Counted from the stretch's first letter, positions 24,890 through 33,842 are shown. The stretch: DNA of 64,000 nucleotides from CALUOB01 sp944322305 (GCA_963931605.1 OZ007031.1:930001-994000), one strand, 5' to 3'. Notes: a model not told the origin generated them from the letters alone. Numbers and translations: made by a program.

Positions 24890-27574
24890 ATGGCCGATGC
24901 ATCCCTCACCGACACCGCGCCCGCCGCGCGCGCCAGCTCGTTTGCCGCCGGCAGCGCCGAGCCCGCGCCGCCCGGATCGCTTGGCGCGCTTGCCCCCTCG
25001 TGGTGGGAGCCCGAGGACGGCTCCGCGCCCGAGCCGTGGCTTACGCCCGACGAGGCCTTCGAGCGCTTCCTCGGCTGGTGCGAGGAGCGCGGCATCGAGC
25101 TGTGGCCGCACCAGGAAGAAGCGCTGATGGACCTTGCCGCAGGCGACCACGTGATCCTGGGCACCCCCACCGGCTCAGGCAAGTCGCTCGTGGCGCTCGG
25201 GATGATCTACATGGCCATGGCCCAGGGCAAGCGCGCTTACTACACCGCCCCCATCAAGGCGCTGGTGTCCGAGAAGTTCTTCGACCTGGTCGAGGTGCTC
25301 GGCCGCGACAACGTCGGGATGGTCACTGGCGACACCCACATAAACACCGCCGCCCCCGTCATCTGCTGCACCGCCGAGATCCTGGCCAACCAGGCCCTGC
25401 GCGAAGGCAGCGAGGCCGACGTGGGCGCCGTTGCCATGGACGAGTTCCACTACTTCGCCGACCCCGACCGCGGCTGGGCCTGGCAGGTGCCGCTGCTGAC
25501 GCTGCCGCACGCGCAGTTCATGCTCATGAGCGCCACGCTGGGCGACGTGACCGCCATCGCCGCCGCCCTCGAGGAGCAGACCGGCACCCCGGTCGACCAG
25601 GTAACCGACGCGCCGCGCCCGGTGCCGCTCTCCTTCGAGTACGTCACCACCGCCATCGAGGGCACGGTCGAGCTCGCGCTGCGTCAAGGCGCCTCGCCGC
25701 TGTATATCGTGCACTTCTCGCAGGACGCAGCGCTTTCGTGCGCGCAGTCGCTCGCCAACTTCGGCATCGCCAGCAAGGAGCAGCGCGAGCGCATCAAGGA
25801 GGCCGCGCGCGGCACGCGCTTCACCACCGCCTTCGGCAAGATCCTGAAGCGCCTCATCGGCTGCGGCGTGGGCGTGCACCACGCCGGCATGCTGCCGCGC
25901 TACCGCCTGCTGGTGGAGAAGCTCGCTCAGCAGGGGCTCCTGCCCGTGATCTGCGGCACCGACACCCTGGGCGTGGGCATCAACGTGCCCATCCACACCG
26001 TGGTGCTCACGGCGCTCACCAAGTACGACGGCTACAAGATGCGCCGCCTGCGGGCGCGCGAGTTCCATCAGATCGCCGGGCGCGCCGGGCGCGCCGGCTT
26101 CGACACCGAGGGCCTGGTGATAGCCGAGGCGCCCGAGCACGACATCGAGAACGCCAAGCTCGTGGCCAAGGCCGGCGGCGACCCCAAGAAGCTCCGCAAG
26201 ATCAAGCGCAAGAAGCCGCCGGAGGGCTTTGTCACCTGGAACGAGGCGACCTTCACGCGCCTCATCGAAGCCGCGCCCGAGACGCTCAAGCCCCGCCTGC
26301 GCATCACCCACTCCATGGTGCTCTCGCTGGTCGAGCAAGGCGGCGACGCGCGCGAGCGCGTCCGGGCGCTTATCGCCCGCAGCCTGCAGACGCCCGAAGA
26401 GAAGCTGCGCCTGAACGACCGCGCCGACGAGATCTTCGCCACGCTCATCGACTCGGGCGTAGTCGTGGTGACCGCGGTGCCGCCGGCGCCGGACGCGCCC
26501 GCGGGAACCGCACCCGAGAAGGATTACGCCCTCACGGTGGACCTGCCGGAGGACTTCGCACTGGACCAACCGCTCTCCCCCTTCCTGCTCGCCGCCCTCG
26601 AGCTGCTGGACCCCGAGAGCGAGACCTACACCTTCGACCTCATCTCCATGGTGGAGGCCACGCTGGAGGACCCCAAGCAGGTGCTGCGCGCCCAGGAGCG
26701 CGCCGCGCGCGACCGCGCCATGGCCGAGATGAAGGCCGACGGCGTGGAGTACGAGGAGCGGCTGGAGCGCATCCAGGACGTCACCTACGAAAAGCCGCTC
26801 GAGGAGCTGCTCGACGCCGCGTTCGAGCGGTACTGCGCCGAGGTGCCCTGGGCCAACGACTACGAGCTCTCCCCCAAGAGCGTGCTGCGCGACATGCTGG
26901 AGAGCGCTTCTGACTTCAAGGGATACGTGCAGCGGCTGGGCATCGCGCGGTCCGAGGGCATCCTGCTGCGCTACCTGGCCGAGGCGTACCGCGCGCTGAT
27001 GCGCACCGTGCCGCTGGAGAAGCGCAACGAGCAGCTCGAGGACATCATCAGCTGGCTGGGCTTCGTGGTGAGAAGCGTCGACTCCAGCCTGGTAGACGAG
27101 TGGGAGGCTGCCGGCGAGACGGGTGCTTTGGACGCAGCGCCGCCGAGCGCCGCCGACGCCGTGGTGGCCGACCGCCGCGGCGTGACGCTCTTGGTCCGCA
27201 ACGCCCTGATGCGCCGCGTGACGCTCGCCGCCGCTGGGCGCACCGACGAGCTCGGCAGCCTCGACGCCGACTGGGGCATGCCCGAAATCCGTTGGAAGCG
27301 CGCGCTGGAGGCCTACCACGCCGAGCACGAGGAGATCCTCACCGACGCCGACGCGCGCTCGACGGCGTTCTTCTCGGTTGACGAGACAGACGAGAAGCGC
27401 CCGGCCGAGGACGGCGGGCACGTGTGGCACGCGCACCAGATCTTCTCCGACGAGGCCGGCGACCACGACTTCGGCATCATGGCCGACCTCGACCTCGACG
27501 CCACGCAGGAGCAGAGCGAAGCCATCTTCAAGAACTACCGCGTCGGCTTTTTCGAGGAGATCAGCGAGGGCTGA
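24890..27574 (+). CDS. Ski2-like DEAD/DEAH-box RNA helicase with DUF3516-like C-terminus
   Basis: Encodes 894 residues. After 60 variable residues, helicase core: Walker A GTPTGSGKS (91-99), motif II DEFH from Asp184, motif III SAT, and the C-terminal lobe with HHAGMLPRYR, GTDTLGVGINVP and QIAGRAGRAGFD. Motif details match Ski2/Mtr4-like helicases (compare mycobacterial HelY). The remaining 400 residues resemble DUF3516, found with such helicases in actinobacteria. Probably acts on structured RNA in the cytoplasm. The ATG at 24890 has AAAGGAG 5 bases upstream; TATACT at 24849-24854 is a likely -10. The gene is flanked on both sides by elements A and B. Confidence 0.92.
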   Translation: MADASLTDTAPAARASSFAAGSAEPAPPGSLGALAPSWWEPEDGSAPEPWLTPDEAFERFLGWCEERGIELWPHQEEALMDLAAGDHVILGTPTGSGKSLVALGMIYMAMAQGKRAYYTAPIKALVSEKFFDLVEVLGRDNVGMVTGDTHINTAAPVICCTAEILANQALREGSEADVGAVAMDEFHYFADPDRGWAWQVPLLTLPHAQFMLMSATLGDVTAIAAALEEQTGTPVDQVTDAPRPVPLSFEYVTTAIEGTVELALRQGASPLYIVHFSQDAALSCAQSLANFGIASKEQRERIKEAARGTRFTTAFGKILKRLIGCGVGVHHAGMLPRYRLLVEKLAQQGLLPVICGTDTLGVGINVPIHTVVLTALTKYDGYKMRRLRAREFHQIAGRAGRAGFDTEGLVIAEAPEHDIENAKLVAKAGGDPKKLRKIKRKKPPEGFVTWNEATFTRLIEAAPETLKPRLRITHSMVLSLVEQGGDARERVRALIARSLQTPEEKLRLNDRADEIFATLIDSGVVVVTAVPPAPDAPAGTAPEKDYALTVDLPEDFALDQPLSPFLLAALELLDPESETYTFDLISMVEATLEDPKQVLRAQERAARDRAMAEMKADGVEYEERLERIQDVTYEKPLEELLDAAFERYCAEVPWANDYELSPKSVLRDMLESASDFKGYVQRLGIARSEGILLRYLAEAYRALMRTVPLEKRNEQLEDIISWLGFVVRSVDSSLVDEWEAAGETGALDAAPPSAADAVVADRRGVTLLVRNALMRRVTLAAAGRTDELGSLDADWGMPEIRWKRALEAYHAEHEEILTDADARSTAFFSVDETDEKRPAEDGGHVWHAHQIFSDEAGDHDFGIMADLDLDATQEQSEAIFKNYRVGFFEEISEG

Positions 27575-27610
27575 GCACGTCGGTCGCGCGAGAAATGCGA
27601 CCCTAACGAG

Positions 27611-27680
27611 AGGGGCCCGGTGCCGAGGAACCCGAAATCTGCCCGACATCAGATTTCGGAACCCTTGGCCCCGGGCCCCT
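27611..27680. repeat. Palindromic element A, copy 2
   Basis: Arms 27611-27624 (AGGGGCCCGGTGCC) and 27667-27680 pair with one mismatch; inner arms CCGAAATCTG and CAGATTTCGG surround CCCGACAT. It is followed by TTTCTCGCC. It lies 36 bases after the helicase stop and, like copy 1, is directly followed by element B, so it could also serve as the terminator for the convergent helicase and aminotransferase genes. Confidence 0.8.
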
Positions 27681-27690
27681 TTCTCGCCTG

Positions 27691-27723
27691 TGCGCCAAAT
27701 TAAGCACGGCCTAATCTGGCGCA
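27691..27723. repeat. Palindromic element B, copy 2
   Basis: TGCGCCAAATTAAGCACGG is identical over 19 bases to copy 1; the right arm is ATCTGGCGCA (one change). It starts 10 bases after element A copy 2 and ends 7 bases before the aminotransferase stop. Confidence 0.8.
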
Positions 27724-27730
27724 TTTCGTC

Positions 27731-29374
27731 TTACTGGCGATAGTGCGCGAAGAAGTCGGCCAGATCCTCCATGGCCTCGTGCAGCACCTCCATGCGCGGC
27801 AGGTACACGATGCGGAAGTGGTCGGGCTTCGCCCAGTTGAAACCGCCGCCGCGCGTGATGAGGATGCGCTTCTCGTGCAGCAGGTCGAGCGCGAACTGCT
27901 CGTCGTCGGTGATGTTGAACTTCTCCACGTCCATCTTGGGGAAGATGTAAAACGCCGCCTTGGGCTTGACCGCCGTGATGCCGGGGATGGCGTTCAGCGC
28001 CTTATACACGTACTCGCGCTGCTCGTAGATGCGGCCGCCGGGCTCAACGTAGCGCTCCACGCTCTGATAACCGCCCAGCGCCGTCTGCACGACGGACTGC
28101 GCCGGCACGTTGGAGCACAGGCGCATGTTGGAGAGCATGTTGATGCCGTAGATGAAGTCCTTCATGCAGCGCTTGTTGCCCGAAAGAATCATCCAGCCGA
28201 TGCGGTAGCCCGCGATCATGTGGCTCTTGGAAAGGCCTGAGAACGTGACGCACGGCAGGTCGGGAGCCAGGCTCGCGATAGAGATGTGCTCAACGCCGTC
28301 CATGCACAGGCGGTCGTAGATCTCGTCCGAGAAGATCATGAGCTGGTTCTCGCGCGCGATCTCCACGATCTCCTCGAGCACCTCGCGCGGGTACACGGCG
28401 CCTGTGGGGTTGTTGGGATTGATGATGACGATGGCCTTGGTGTTGGGCGTGATTTTGGCGCGCACGTCGTCCAGGTCGGGGTTCCAGTCGGCCTCCTCGT
28501 CGCACACGTAATGCACGGCGGTGCCGCCGGCGAGCGTGGCGCACGCGGTCCACAGCGGGTAGTCGGGGCTCGGGATGAGGATCTCGTCGCCGGTGTCCAA
28601 CAGCGCGTTCATGCACAGCTGGATGAGCTCGGAGACGCCGTTGCCCGTGTAGATGCCGTCCATGGAGACATTGGGCAGGTGCTTGAGCTGCGCGTACTGC
28701 ATGATGGCCTTGCGTGCCGAGAAGAGCCCGCGCGAGTCGGAGTAGCCCTCGCAGTCGGGCAGCTGCTGGCGCATGTCGGTGATGACCTCGTCGGGGGTGC
28801 GGAAGCCGAAGGGCGCCGGGTTGCCGATGTTGAGCTTCAAGATCCGCAGACCCTCGTCCTCCATGCGAGCGGCCTCGTCGGCCACCGGGCCGCGGACGTC
28901 GTAGAGCACGTTGTCGAGCTTGGTTGACTTGGTGAACTGGCGCATGGGTGCGCTCCTTTGCGTGTCGGTGGTTGGGCGAGAAGCGCCCGCGGCATGTGCG
29001 GCGCGGGCGGACGTGGAGGCGGCCGCAGGCCGCGCGGAAGCTCGCCCTGGCGGCGCGGCGGGAGCCGGCGGGGTTGATGCGGCCGCAGATGCAGCGCGCG
29101 CGACTGGATCTGACTGAGGCTGAACCGTAGCCGAAGCGGCCGACTGAGGCGCGTCCGCATTGCCCGCGAGCCATGCAACGTCAACGTCAAGCAGGCTGGC
29201 AAGCAGCCGCATCACGTCGCGCCGGGGAACGGTCTTGCCGCTCACGTACTGGCTCACCTGGCTTTTTCCCAGCTTCTTGCCCTGTGCGGCGGCACGGCGG
29301 ATAAGGTCGGCCTGCTTCACGTGCGCCGTGTCCATCGCGCTTCTCAGCCGCTCTGCAAACGCCGTCTCCCCCAT
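27731..29374 (-). CDS. HTH (XRE-type) domain fused to AlaA-like aminotransferase
   Basis: Encodes 547 residues. Residues about 5-70 form an XRE-type helix-turn-helix (FAERLRSAMDTAHVKQADL ... LGKSQVSQYVSGKTVPRRD). A 70-residue Ala/Pro/Ser linker follows. From about residue 145 the chain is a fold type I aminotransferase like alanine aminotransferase AlaA: LNIGNPAPFGF, NPNNPTGAVYP, SDEIYDRL, PLP Lys in SGLSKSHMIAGYRIGW, and the C-terminal RIVYLP. An enzyme tethered to a DNA-binding domain suggests a transcription factor sensing its substrate or PLP. GGGAGG lies 6 bases before the ATG at 29374; repeated GTTCAATTT boxes upstream suggest self-regulation. Confidence 0.9.
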   Translation of the reverse strand: MGETAFAERLRSAMDTAHVKQADLIRRAAAQGKKLGKSQVSQYVSGKTVPRRDVMRLLASLLDVDVAWLAGNADAPQSAASATVQPQSDPVARAASAAASTPPAPAAPPGRASARPAAASTSARAAHAAGASRPTTDTQRSAPMRQFTKSTKLDNVLYDVRGPVADEAARMEDEGLRILKLNIGNPAPFGFRTPDEVITDMRQQLPDCEGYSDSRGLFSARKAIMQYAQLKHLPNVSMDGIYTGNGVSELIQLCMNALLDTGDEILIPSPDYPLWTACATLAGGTAVHYVCDEEADWNPDLDDVRAKITPNTKAIVIINPNNPTGAVYPREVLEEIVEIARENQLMIFSDEIYDRLCMDGVEHISIASLAPDLPCVTFSGLSKSHMIAGYRIGWMILSGNKRCMKDFIYGINMLSNMRLCSNVPAQSVVQTALGGYQSVERYVEPGGRIYEQREYVYKALNAIPGITAVKPKAAFYIFPKMDVEKFNITDDEQFALDLLHEKRILITRGGGFNWAKPDHFRIVYLPRMEVLHEAMEDLADFFAHYRQ

Positions 29375-29395
29375 GTCGCACCTCCCGCACTGAAA

Positions 29396-29505
29396 GTTCA
29401 ATTTCAGAAGCCTTGCAAATTGAACTTCACCGAGTTTCTCTCGGCAGTATGTTCAATTTAGGCGCCAGTATAACACGGCAGAGTTCAAAGGATGGTTCAA
29501 TTTTA
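29396..29505 (-). promoter_or_regulatory. GTTCAATTT box cluster and promoter upstream of the HTH-aminotransferase
   Basis: GTTCAATTT at 29396-29404 and AAATTGAAC at 29417-29425 form an inverted pair 21 bases centre to centre. Further same-orientation copies are GTTCAATTTA (29451-29460), GTTCAA (29483-29488) and GTTCAATTTTA (29495-29505). On the minus strand TATACT (29472-29467) lies among them as a likely -10 box. A small hairpin (CCGAG TTTCT CTCGG) lies near 29430-29445. The boxes are probable binding sites for the HTH domain of the downstream product; inference. Confidence 0.65.
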
Positions 29506-29574
29506 TAAAACCAGTGGGATCTTGCGCATAGATGTGCCTGGCTTGCTGCCTGCACCAAGCCGGGCGCCCGATCC

Positions 29575-30357
29575 TTACAGGCAGGTCCAAGGCTCTTGGC
29601 GGACGGCGCACTTCTGCGCAAAGGCCTCACGGGCGGCTGTCAGCGCTTCGCCGCCGCCAATCGTGCGCGCACCGGCTGGGCACACTGCCACGCAACGGAA
29701 ACACGAGATGCAGCGGTCGACATCCGTTGCGGTTGTGTCGTCAAAGGTGATGGCGCCCGTGGGGCAAAAGCGTACGCACAGGCCGCAGGTCGTGCACTCG
29801 TCGGCGTCCGCCTCGGGCTTGAAGACCACGCCGCCAAAGGTGCGGTAGGGCCGGTTGCCGGGGATCGACGCCACGCGCGCGGCCTCGGCGCTGTCCGCAC
29901 GAGCGAGCTTCTCGACCACCTGCGCGGCAAACGCCCGCACCGCCGCAAGGTCGTCGGCATCCGGACGGCCTTCGGCCACGTTGGTCATAAGCGAGTGGTG
30001 CGCCACGAACGAACCGAGCGCCACGGGGACAAAGCCACCCTCCCCCAGCACGTCGGTCATCTCCAAGAACGTGTCGTCCACCGCGCGGTTTCCGTAGCTC
30101 ACGACAAGCACGGCGGGCACGCCCTCGCCCACGCATCGCCTGAGCTTCTCTGCCGCCGGCACCGGAACGCGGCCACCATACGACGGCACCGCGAACACGG
30201 CAAGGTCTCCTGGGGCAAAGGCGGGCACCGCGCGTTTCTGCGGCGTGATGTCGGTGACCTCATAGGGAATCCCCGTGGCTCGGCAAAACTCCTCCGCGAT
30301 CTGCATGGTCGTGCCGGCACCCGTGAACACGCACGCGCGAACGCTCTCGATCTTCAT
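29575..30357 (-). CDS. EFR1-type flavodoxin/ferredoxin fusion protein
   Basis: Encodes 260 residues. A flavodoxin-like N-terminus (FTGAGTTMQIAEEF as FMN phosphate loop, VPSYGGRVP) is joined to a C-terminal ferredoxin with two [4Fe-4S] motifs, CTTCGLCVRFCP and CISCFRCVAVCP. EFR1-family proteins are cytoplasmic electron carriers common in strict anaerobes; partners here are unknown. AAGGAT precedes the ATG at 30357; the open frame further upstream runs into the DUF1287 gene. It follows the DUF1287 gene by 31 bp and may be co-transcribed. Confidence 0.88.
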   Translation of the reverse strand: MKIESVRACVFTGAGTTMQIAEEFCRATGIPYEVTDITPQKRAVPAFAPGDLAVFAVPSYGGRVPVPAAEKLRRCVGEGVPAVLVVSYGNRAVDDTFLEMTDVLGEGGFVPVALGSFVAHHSLMTNVAEGRPDADDLAAVRAFAAQVVEKLARADSAEAARVASIPGNRPYRTFGGVVFKPEADADECTTCGLCVRFCPTGAITFDDTTATDVDRCISCFRCVAVCPAGARTIGGGEALTAAREAFAQKCAVRQEPWTCL

Positions 30358-30388
30358 ACCATCCATCCTTCCCCTCAAACGCAACGCT

Positions 30389-31111
30389 CTAGGTATGCCA
30401 CGCCGCCAGCACCTCCGCAGGTACTGCGCTGGCGTCAAAGCGGTAGTGGCCTGTTACCTCTTGGCGAAACGGATATGCCAGATAGTCGTTCTCACGCCAG
30501 AGCTGACCCATGTTGTGGATCACAAACGCCTTGCCGCGCCGGTCGCGGCGGTCGCTCACGATCCCGATATGGGAACCGTTGCCAAACACCACCACGTCCC
30601 CGCCCTGCCATGCGTCAAGGGCGTCAGCGTCGCAGCTCAGCTCCTGCGCATACCGCCTGAAAAACACGTCCAGCACGCCCGCTCGGCGAAAGTCTATGTT
30701 GGGGTCGGGCTCGTTAACCACCCCGGCATACGCCTGTGGATCTGCCGCGACGTCCCTGTCGACCATGGCCTTGAGATCGTACCCCGCACGCGCGAAAGCG
30801 CGCCACACCGTGTCGGTGCACGCACCGCGCCCCTCGGGCGGGTAGCCGCCCTCGTAGTACCCGCTGTCGTAAACCGGCCACGCCTCGGCGTCGGCGCGGG
30901 CCCCTTGCACGATGTCGCGGTAGTCGTCCACGCCGTCGGCGTCAAAATCAACCGCGCTTGCCGCCATGGGATAGCGCGTGCCCATCCGACCGCTGGGCAT
31001 CGTCCACCAAACAAACCCCGCCAGCACGGCGAGCAAGGCGAGAAGAACACCCGCGGCCACGCGCGCAGCCCATCCGAGACCGCCCCGCAGCAAGCAGCGC
31101 ATACGCTTCAT
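30389..31111 (-). CDS. DUF1287 domain protein, membrane-anchored
   Basis: Encodes 240 residues. A single N-terminal membrane segment (about residues 12-36) is followed by an extracellular domain typical of DUF1287: GGYPPEGRGACTDTVWRAF, PNIDFRR, and DVVVFGNGSHIGIVSD. The conserved Cys and His suggest a papain-like/NlpC-like hydrolase fold, and a cell-wall role has been guessed for the family but is not shown. GGGAGG lies 5 bases before the ATG at 31111. Confidence 0.85.
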   Translation of the reverse strand: MKRMRCLLRGGLGWAARVAAGVLLALLAVLAGFVWWTMPSGRMGTRYPMAASAVDFDADGVDDYRDIVQGARADAEAWPVYDSGYYEGGYPPEGRGACTDTVWRAFARAGYDLKAMVDRDVAADPQAYAGVVNEPDPNIDFRRAGVLDVFFRRYAQELSCDADALDAWQGGDVVVFGNGSHIGIVSDRRDRRGKAFVIHNMGQLWRENDYLAYPFRQEVTGHYRFDASAVPAEVLAAWHT

Positions 31112-31251
31112 GGCATCCTCCCTCTCTCGTCGTTTAACTATGCCACATCGCAGAGCCGCTTGCATCCATGAAACGTACACATGTTCGAATTTCGTGTCCG
31201 CACGGAGATGTACGCTCGTCGCAGCGAGCCACTGCAGAGGGAAGGGGCAAG

Positions 31252-31611
31252 ATGGTCAGACACAGCTTGGCGGGCACCAACGGCATCCCCGCTCCGTCAT
31301 CCCGCACGTACCTGCACGTGGTGGCCGAGGTTACCGAGGCTGGGAAAGAGCGTCCGCTCGAAATCATTTGGCCAGACGGACGGCGCTTCCGCGTAACGTC
31401 CTCGCGCGAGCTGCGCAGCTTCGGGCGGTGGGAGTTCGGCACGCTCGTCGTGGCCTATGAGGTGACGCTCAAGCGGCGGTGCGGCAGCGATGCGCGACGC
31501 ACGGTGTGGTGGGAGCGGGGACGGTGGTTCACGCAGGCACGCCCCCGGTCCGCAGGTGCGCCAAACCGCCAAGCGGCAGGCTCCGTCGCCTGGAAGGAGG
31601 GGCGGCCATGA
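31252..31611 (+). CDS. Small hypothetical protein, Trp/Arg-rich
   Basis: Encodes 119 residues, basic, without signal or membrane segment. Sequence features such as LEIIWPDGRRF and TVWWERGRWF recall small proteins with a WxDGRxF pattern that often precede other genes in actinobacteria, but I cannot name the family. GGAAGGGG lies upstream of the ATG at 31252. Its stop overlaps an ATG at 31608 that has a strong Shine-Dalgarno (AAGGAGGGG), as if a second gene should follow, yet only terminator-like sequence and the convergent GH1 gene come next. Confidence 0.55.
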   Translation: MVRHSLAGTNGIPAPSSRTYLHVVAEVTEAGKERPLEIIWPDGRRFRVTSSRELRSFGRWEFGTLVVAYEVTLKRRCGSDARRTVWWERGRWFTQARPRSAGAPNRQAAGSVAWKEGRP

Positions 31612-31648
31612 GGCAGGCAGCGCACCCGAGCGGGGTCCGCGCAAAAGC

Positions 31649-31684
31649 GGTGCGCCCCGGCCGTGCAGGCAACCAGGGCGCACC
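31649..31684. terminator. Hairpin between convergent genes
   Basis: GGTGCGCCC and GGGCGCACC are perfect 9-base arms around an 18-base loop. It lies between the 3' ends of the small hypothetical gene and the GH1 pseudogene and could stop transcription from either side; T-runs are weak. Confidence 0.5.
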
Positions 31685-31709
31685 GTATGTCACGCATGCG
31701 GTCGAGGCG

Positions 31710-33071
31710 TTACGCCAAATCCTCTCCGTTGCTCTCAAACGCCTTCTTGAACCAGGCGAAGCTCTTCTTGGGATAGCGCGCCAGGTGCTTCTCGCCCTCG
31801 GCGTCGTAGTCAACGTACACGGCGCCGTAGCGCTTGACAATGGTGCCGCTGGACGCCGGAATGTCGATAAGCCCCCAGCCCAGGTAGCCCAGCACCTGGA
31901 CGCCGTCCTTCTCGACCGCGTCTTTCATGGCCTGGATGTGGGCGCGGTGGTAGCTGATGCGGTAGTCGTCCTCGACCATGGTGCCGTCCGCAGGAAGGTT
32001 CTCGCGCCAGCCGATGCCGTTCTCGATCGGGAACACCGGCAACCCGCAGCGCTCGTAGATCTCGGAGAGCGAGCAGCGGAAGCCCGCCGGGTCGATCTGC
32101 CAGCCCCACTCGTTGGCCTCGCAGTGCTCGTTTTTGACCATGCCGGCCTCGCCCAGGTGAACGGCAGGCGTGCCCTCGGGGATCTTGGCAGCCGACACGC
32201 AGTCCGAACGGTAATAGCTGAACGCGGCGAAGTCGTTTCTCATGCGGGCGATGTCGGCCATCTCGGCGGCCGTCATCTCAAGCTCGATGCCCTGGCGGCG
32301 CAGATAGGCGGTGTAGTAGGCCGGGTACGCTCCGCGCGCGGCGGTGTCGAGCACCACCCAGTCGCTGAACCGCTCGGCCTCGGTAGCAGCCAAGACGTCG
32401 GCCGGATCGCTCGTAGCCGGGTACACGGGCGTGAAAGCGCACATGACGCCGATCTTGCAGTCGGGGTAGTTCTCGTGCAGGTAGTTCACCACGCGCGCGT
32501 GCGCGACCATCACGTTGTGGGCAATCTGCAGGATCTTGGGCTCGTCGTTGCCCACAGGGTCGGCGGCGCCGGCGATGCGGCATGCGCCAGGGATGCCGTA
32601 AAGGTTCTGCTCGTTGAAGGTGATCCACCACTTGACCTTGGGCGCAAGCGCGTCGATCGCGACCTTGGCAAACTCCACGAACGCGTCCACCACATGCTTG
32701 GAGGCAAAGCCGTCGTACTCCTCAGCCAACGCCAACGGCATGTCGAAGTGATACAGGCGCGCCATGGGCTCGATGCCTTGGGCGATAAGATCGTCGCCGA
32801 GCGCCTCGTAGTAAACGAGGCCCTCCTGGTTCACCCGCCCCTCGCCCTCGGGCATGATGCGCGACCACGAGGTCTGGAAGCGGTAGCAGTTCATGCCCAT
32901 CTCGGCCATGAGCTCGTTGTCCTCATGAAAGCGATGGCAGCCGTCCACTGCCTCCTCCCACGCGCCCTCATAGTTCTCATACACGCTCGAGCCCTTGCCG
33001 CCCTCGTGCTAAGCCCCGTCGTACTGCATGCTGGAGACAGAGTTACCCCACAGGAACCCCTTCGGCAACAC
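31710..33071 (-). pseudogene. GH1 6-phospho-beta-glucosidase interrupted by an in-frame TAG
   Basis: Reading on the minus strand from GTG at 33071 gives LPKGFLWGNSVSSMQYDGA, a TAG at 33011-33009, then HEGGKGSSVYENY and the rest of a GH1 enzyme. The family has Trp at the stop position (GAWNEGGKG-like), so a single TGG-to-TAG change explains it. Acid/base Glu (TFNEQN), nucleophile Glu (PIENGIGW) and the 6-phosphate-binding SGTIVKRYG are intact. An internal ATG at 32984 would give 424 residues lacking the first beta-strand. AAAGGAG lies 12 bases before the GTG, unusually far, so the start region may also carry an indel. It would hydrolyse phosphotransferase-imported beta-glucosides. Confidence 0.85.
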
Positions 33072-33136
33072 GGACGCGACATGCTCCTTTCTCGTTGGCG
33101 CCCCGCAACCAGAGCGCGTTATATTCCGTTGAAAAG

Positions 33137-33165
33137 ATTGTAGCGCTTTAATTTTACTTTCGTCA
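33137..33165 (-). promoter_or_regulatory. Promoter upstream of the GH1 pseudogene
   Basis: On the minus strand TGACGA (33165-33160) and TACAAT (33142-33137) are 17 bases apart in an AT-rich stretch. A short hairpin (CTCCCC GTTA CGGGGAG, near 33184-33201) lies just beyond, toward the divergent NUDIX gene. Confidence 0.5.
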
Positions 33166-33284
33166 CGCTCCGCCAATCTTCACCTCCCCGTTACGGGGAG
33201 TTAGCGCCCCTCGGCCGGCGGTGGCGGGCGCTACGCCGGCGGTGCGTGCTACGATGGGCTCAACCGAACCAAAGGGGTCTTGAC

Positions 33285-33842
33285 ATGAGAACCGTGCGCG
33301 TGGCGGCAGCCATCATCGTACAAGAGGAACGCGTGCTGGCCGCACAGCGCGGCTACGGCGAGTTCGCGGGCGGCTGGGAGTTCCCCGGCGGCAAGATCGA
33401 GCCCGGTGAGACGCCCGAAGGCGCCTGCGTGCGCGAGGCGCGCGAAGAGCTTGGCGTCGAGGTGTGCGACCTCGTACCGTTCCACACGGTAGAGCATGAC
33501 TACCCGGATGCCGAGCACCCCTTCCACCTTACTATGCACTGCTTCCTGTGCCGCAAGGCCCCCGGGCCCCTTCGCGACTCCGAGCATGCAAGCCTGCGCT
33601 GGCTTGCCCCGCACGAGCTGACGTCCGTGGCATGGCTTCCCGCCGATATAGAGCTGGTAGAGAAGCTCAAGATGCACTTGGAAACAGGAGACGCCGCGAA
33701 GCTGGCGAGCGAAACGGACAACGCGGCCGAGCAGGGCAGGGCCAAAGCAAGTGCCGCCCACGGATCCGGCTACCCAACTGGGGCCGACAGCCCCGCCGAG
33801 CCTGAATGTGCCGCCGAGCCTGAAAGCGAGGAGCGCCCATGA
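33285..33842 (+). CDS. NUDIX hydrolase, MutT/CTP-pyrophosphohydrolase type
   Basis: Encodes 185 residues. The complete Nudix box is present (GG-x5-E-x7-REAREELG after the WEFPGGKIE segment). The opening VAAAIIVQEERVLAAQRGYG and total layout suit MutT-like enzymes that clean oxidised or non-canonical nucleotides. The last 45 residues are an acidic Ala/Glu tail. AAAGGGG lies 7 bases before the ATG at 33285. The stop overlaps the next start (ATGA), so it is translationally coupled to the acyltransferase gene. Confidence 0.9.
   Translation: MRTVRVAAAIIVQEERVLAAQRGYGEFAGGWEFPGGKIEPGETPEGACVREAREELGVEVCDLVPFHTVEHDYPDAEHPFHLTMHCFLCRKAPGPLRDSEHASLRWLAPHELTSVAWLPADIELVEKLKMHLETGDAAKLASETDNAAEQGRAKASAAHGSGYPTGADSPAEPECAAEPESEERP

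Noticed and set aside
25175..27724. Long minus-strand frame opposite the helicase
   Set aside because: No recognisable motif, and composition typical of antisense frames in GC-rich DNA.
31608..33143. Plus-strand frame opposite the GH1 gene, starting with a good Shine-Dalgarno
   Set aside because: Antisense of conserved GH1 sequence; no motif. The start itself is noted as a finding.
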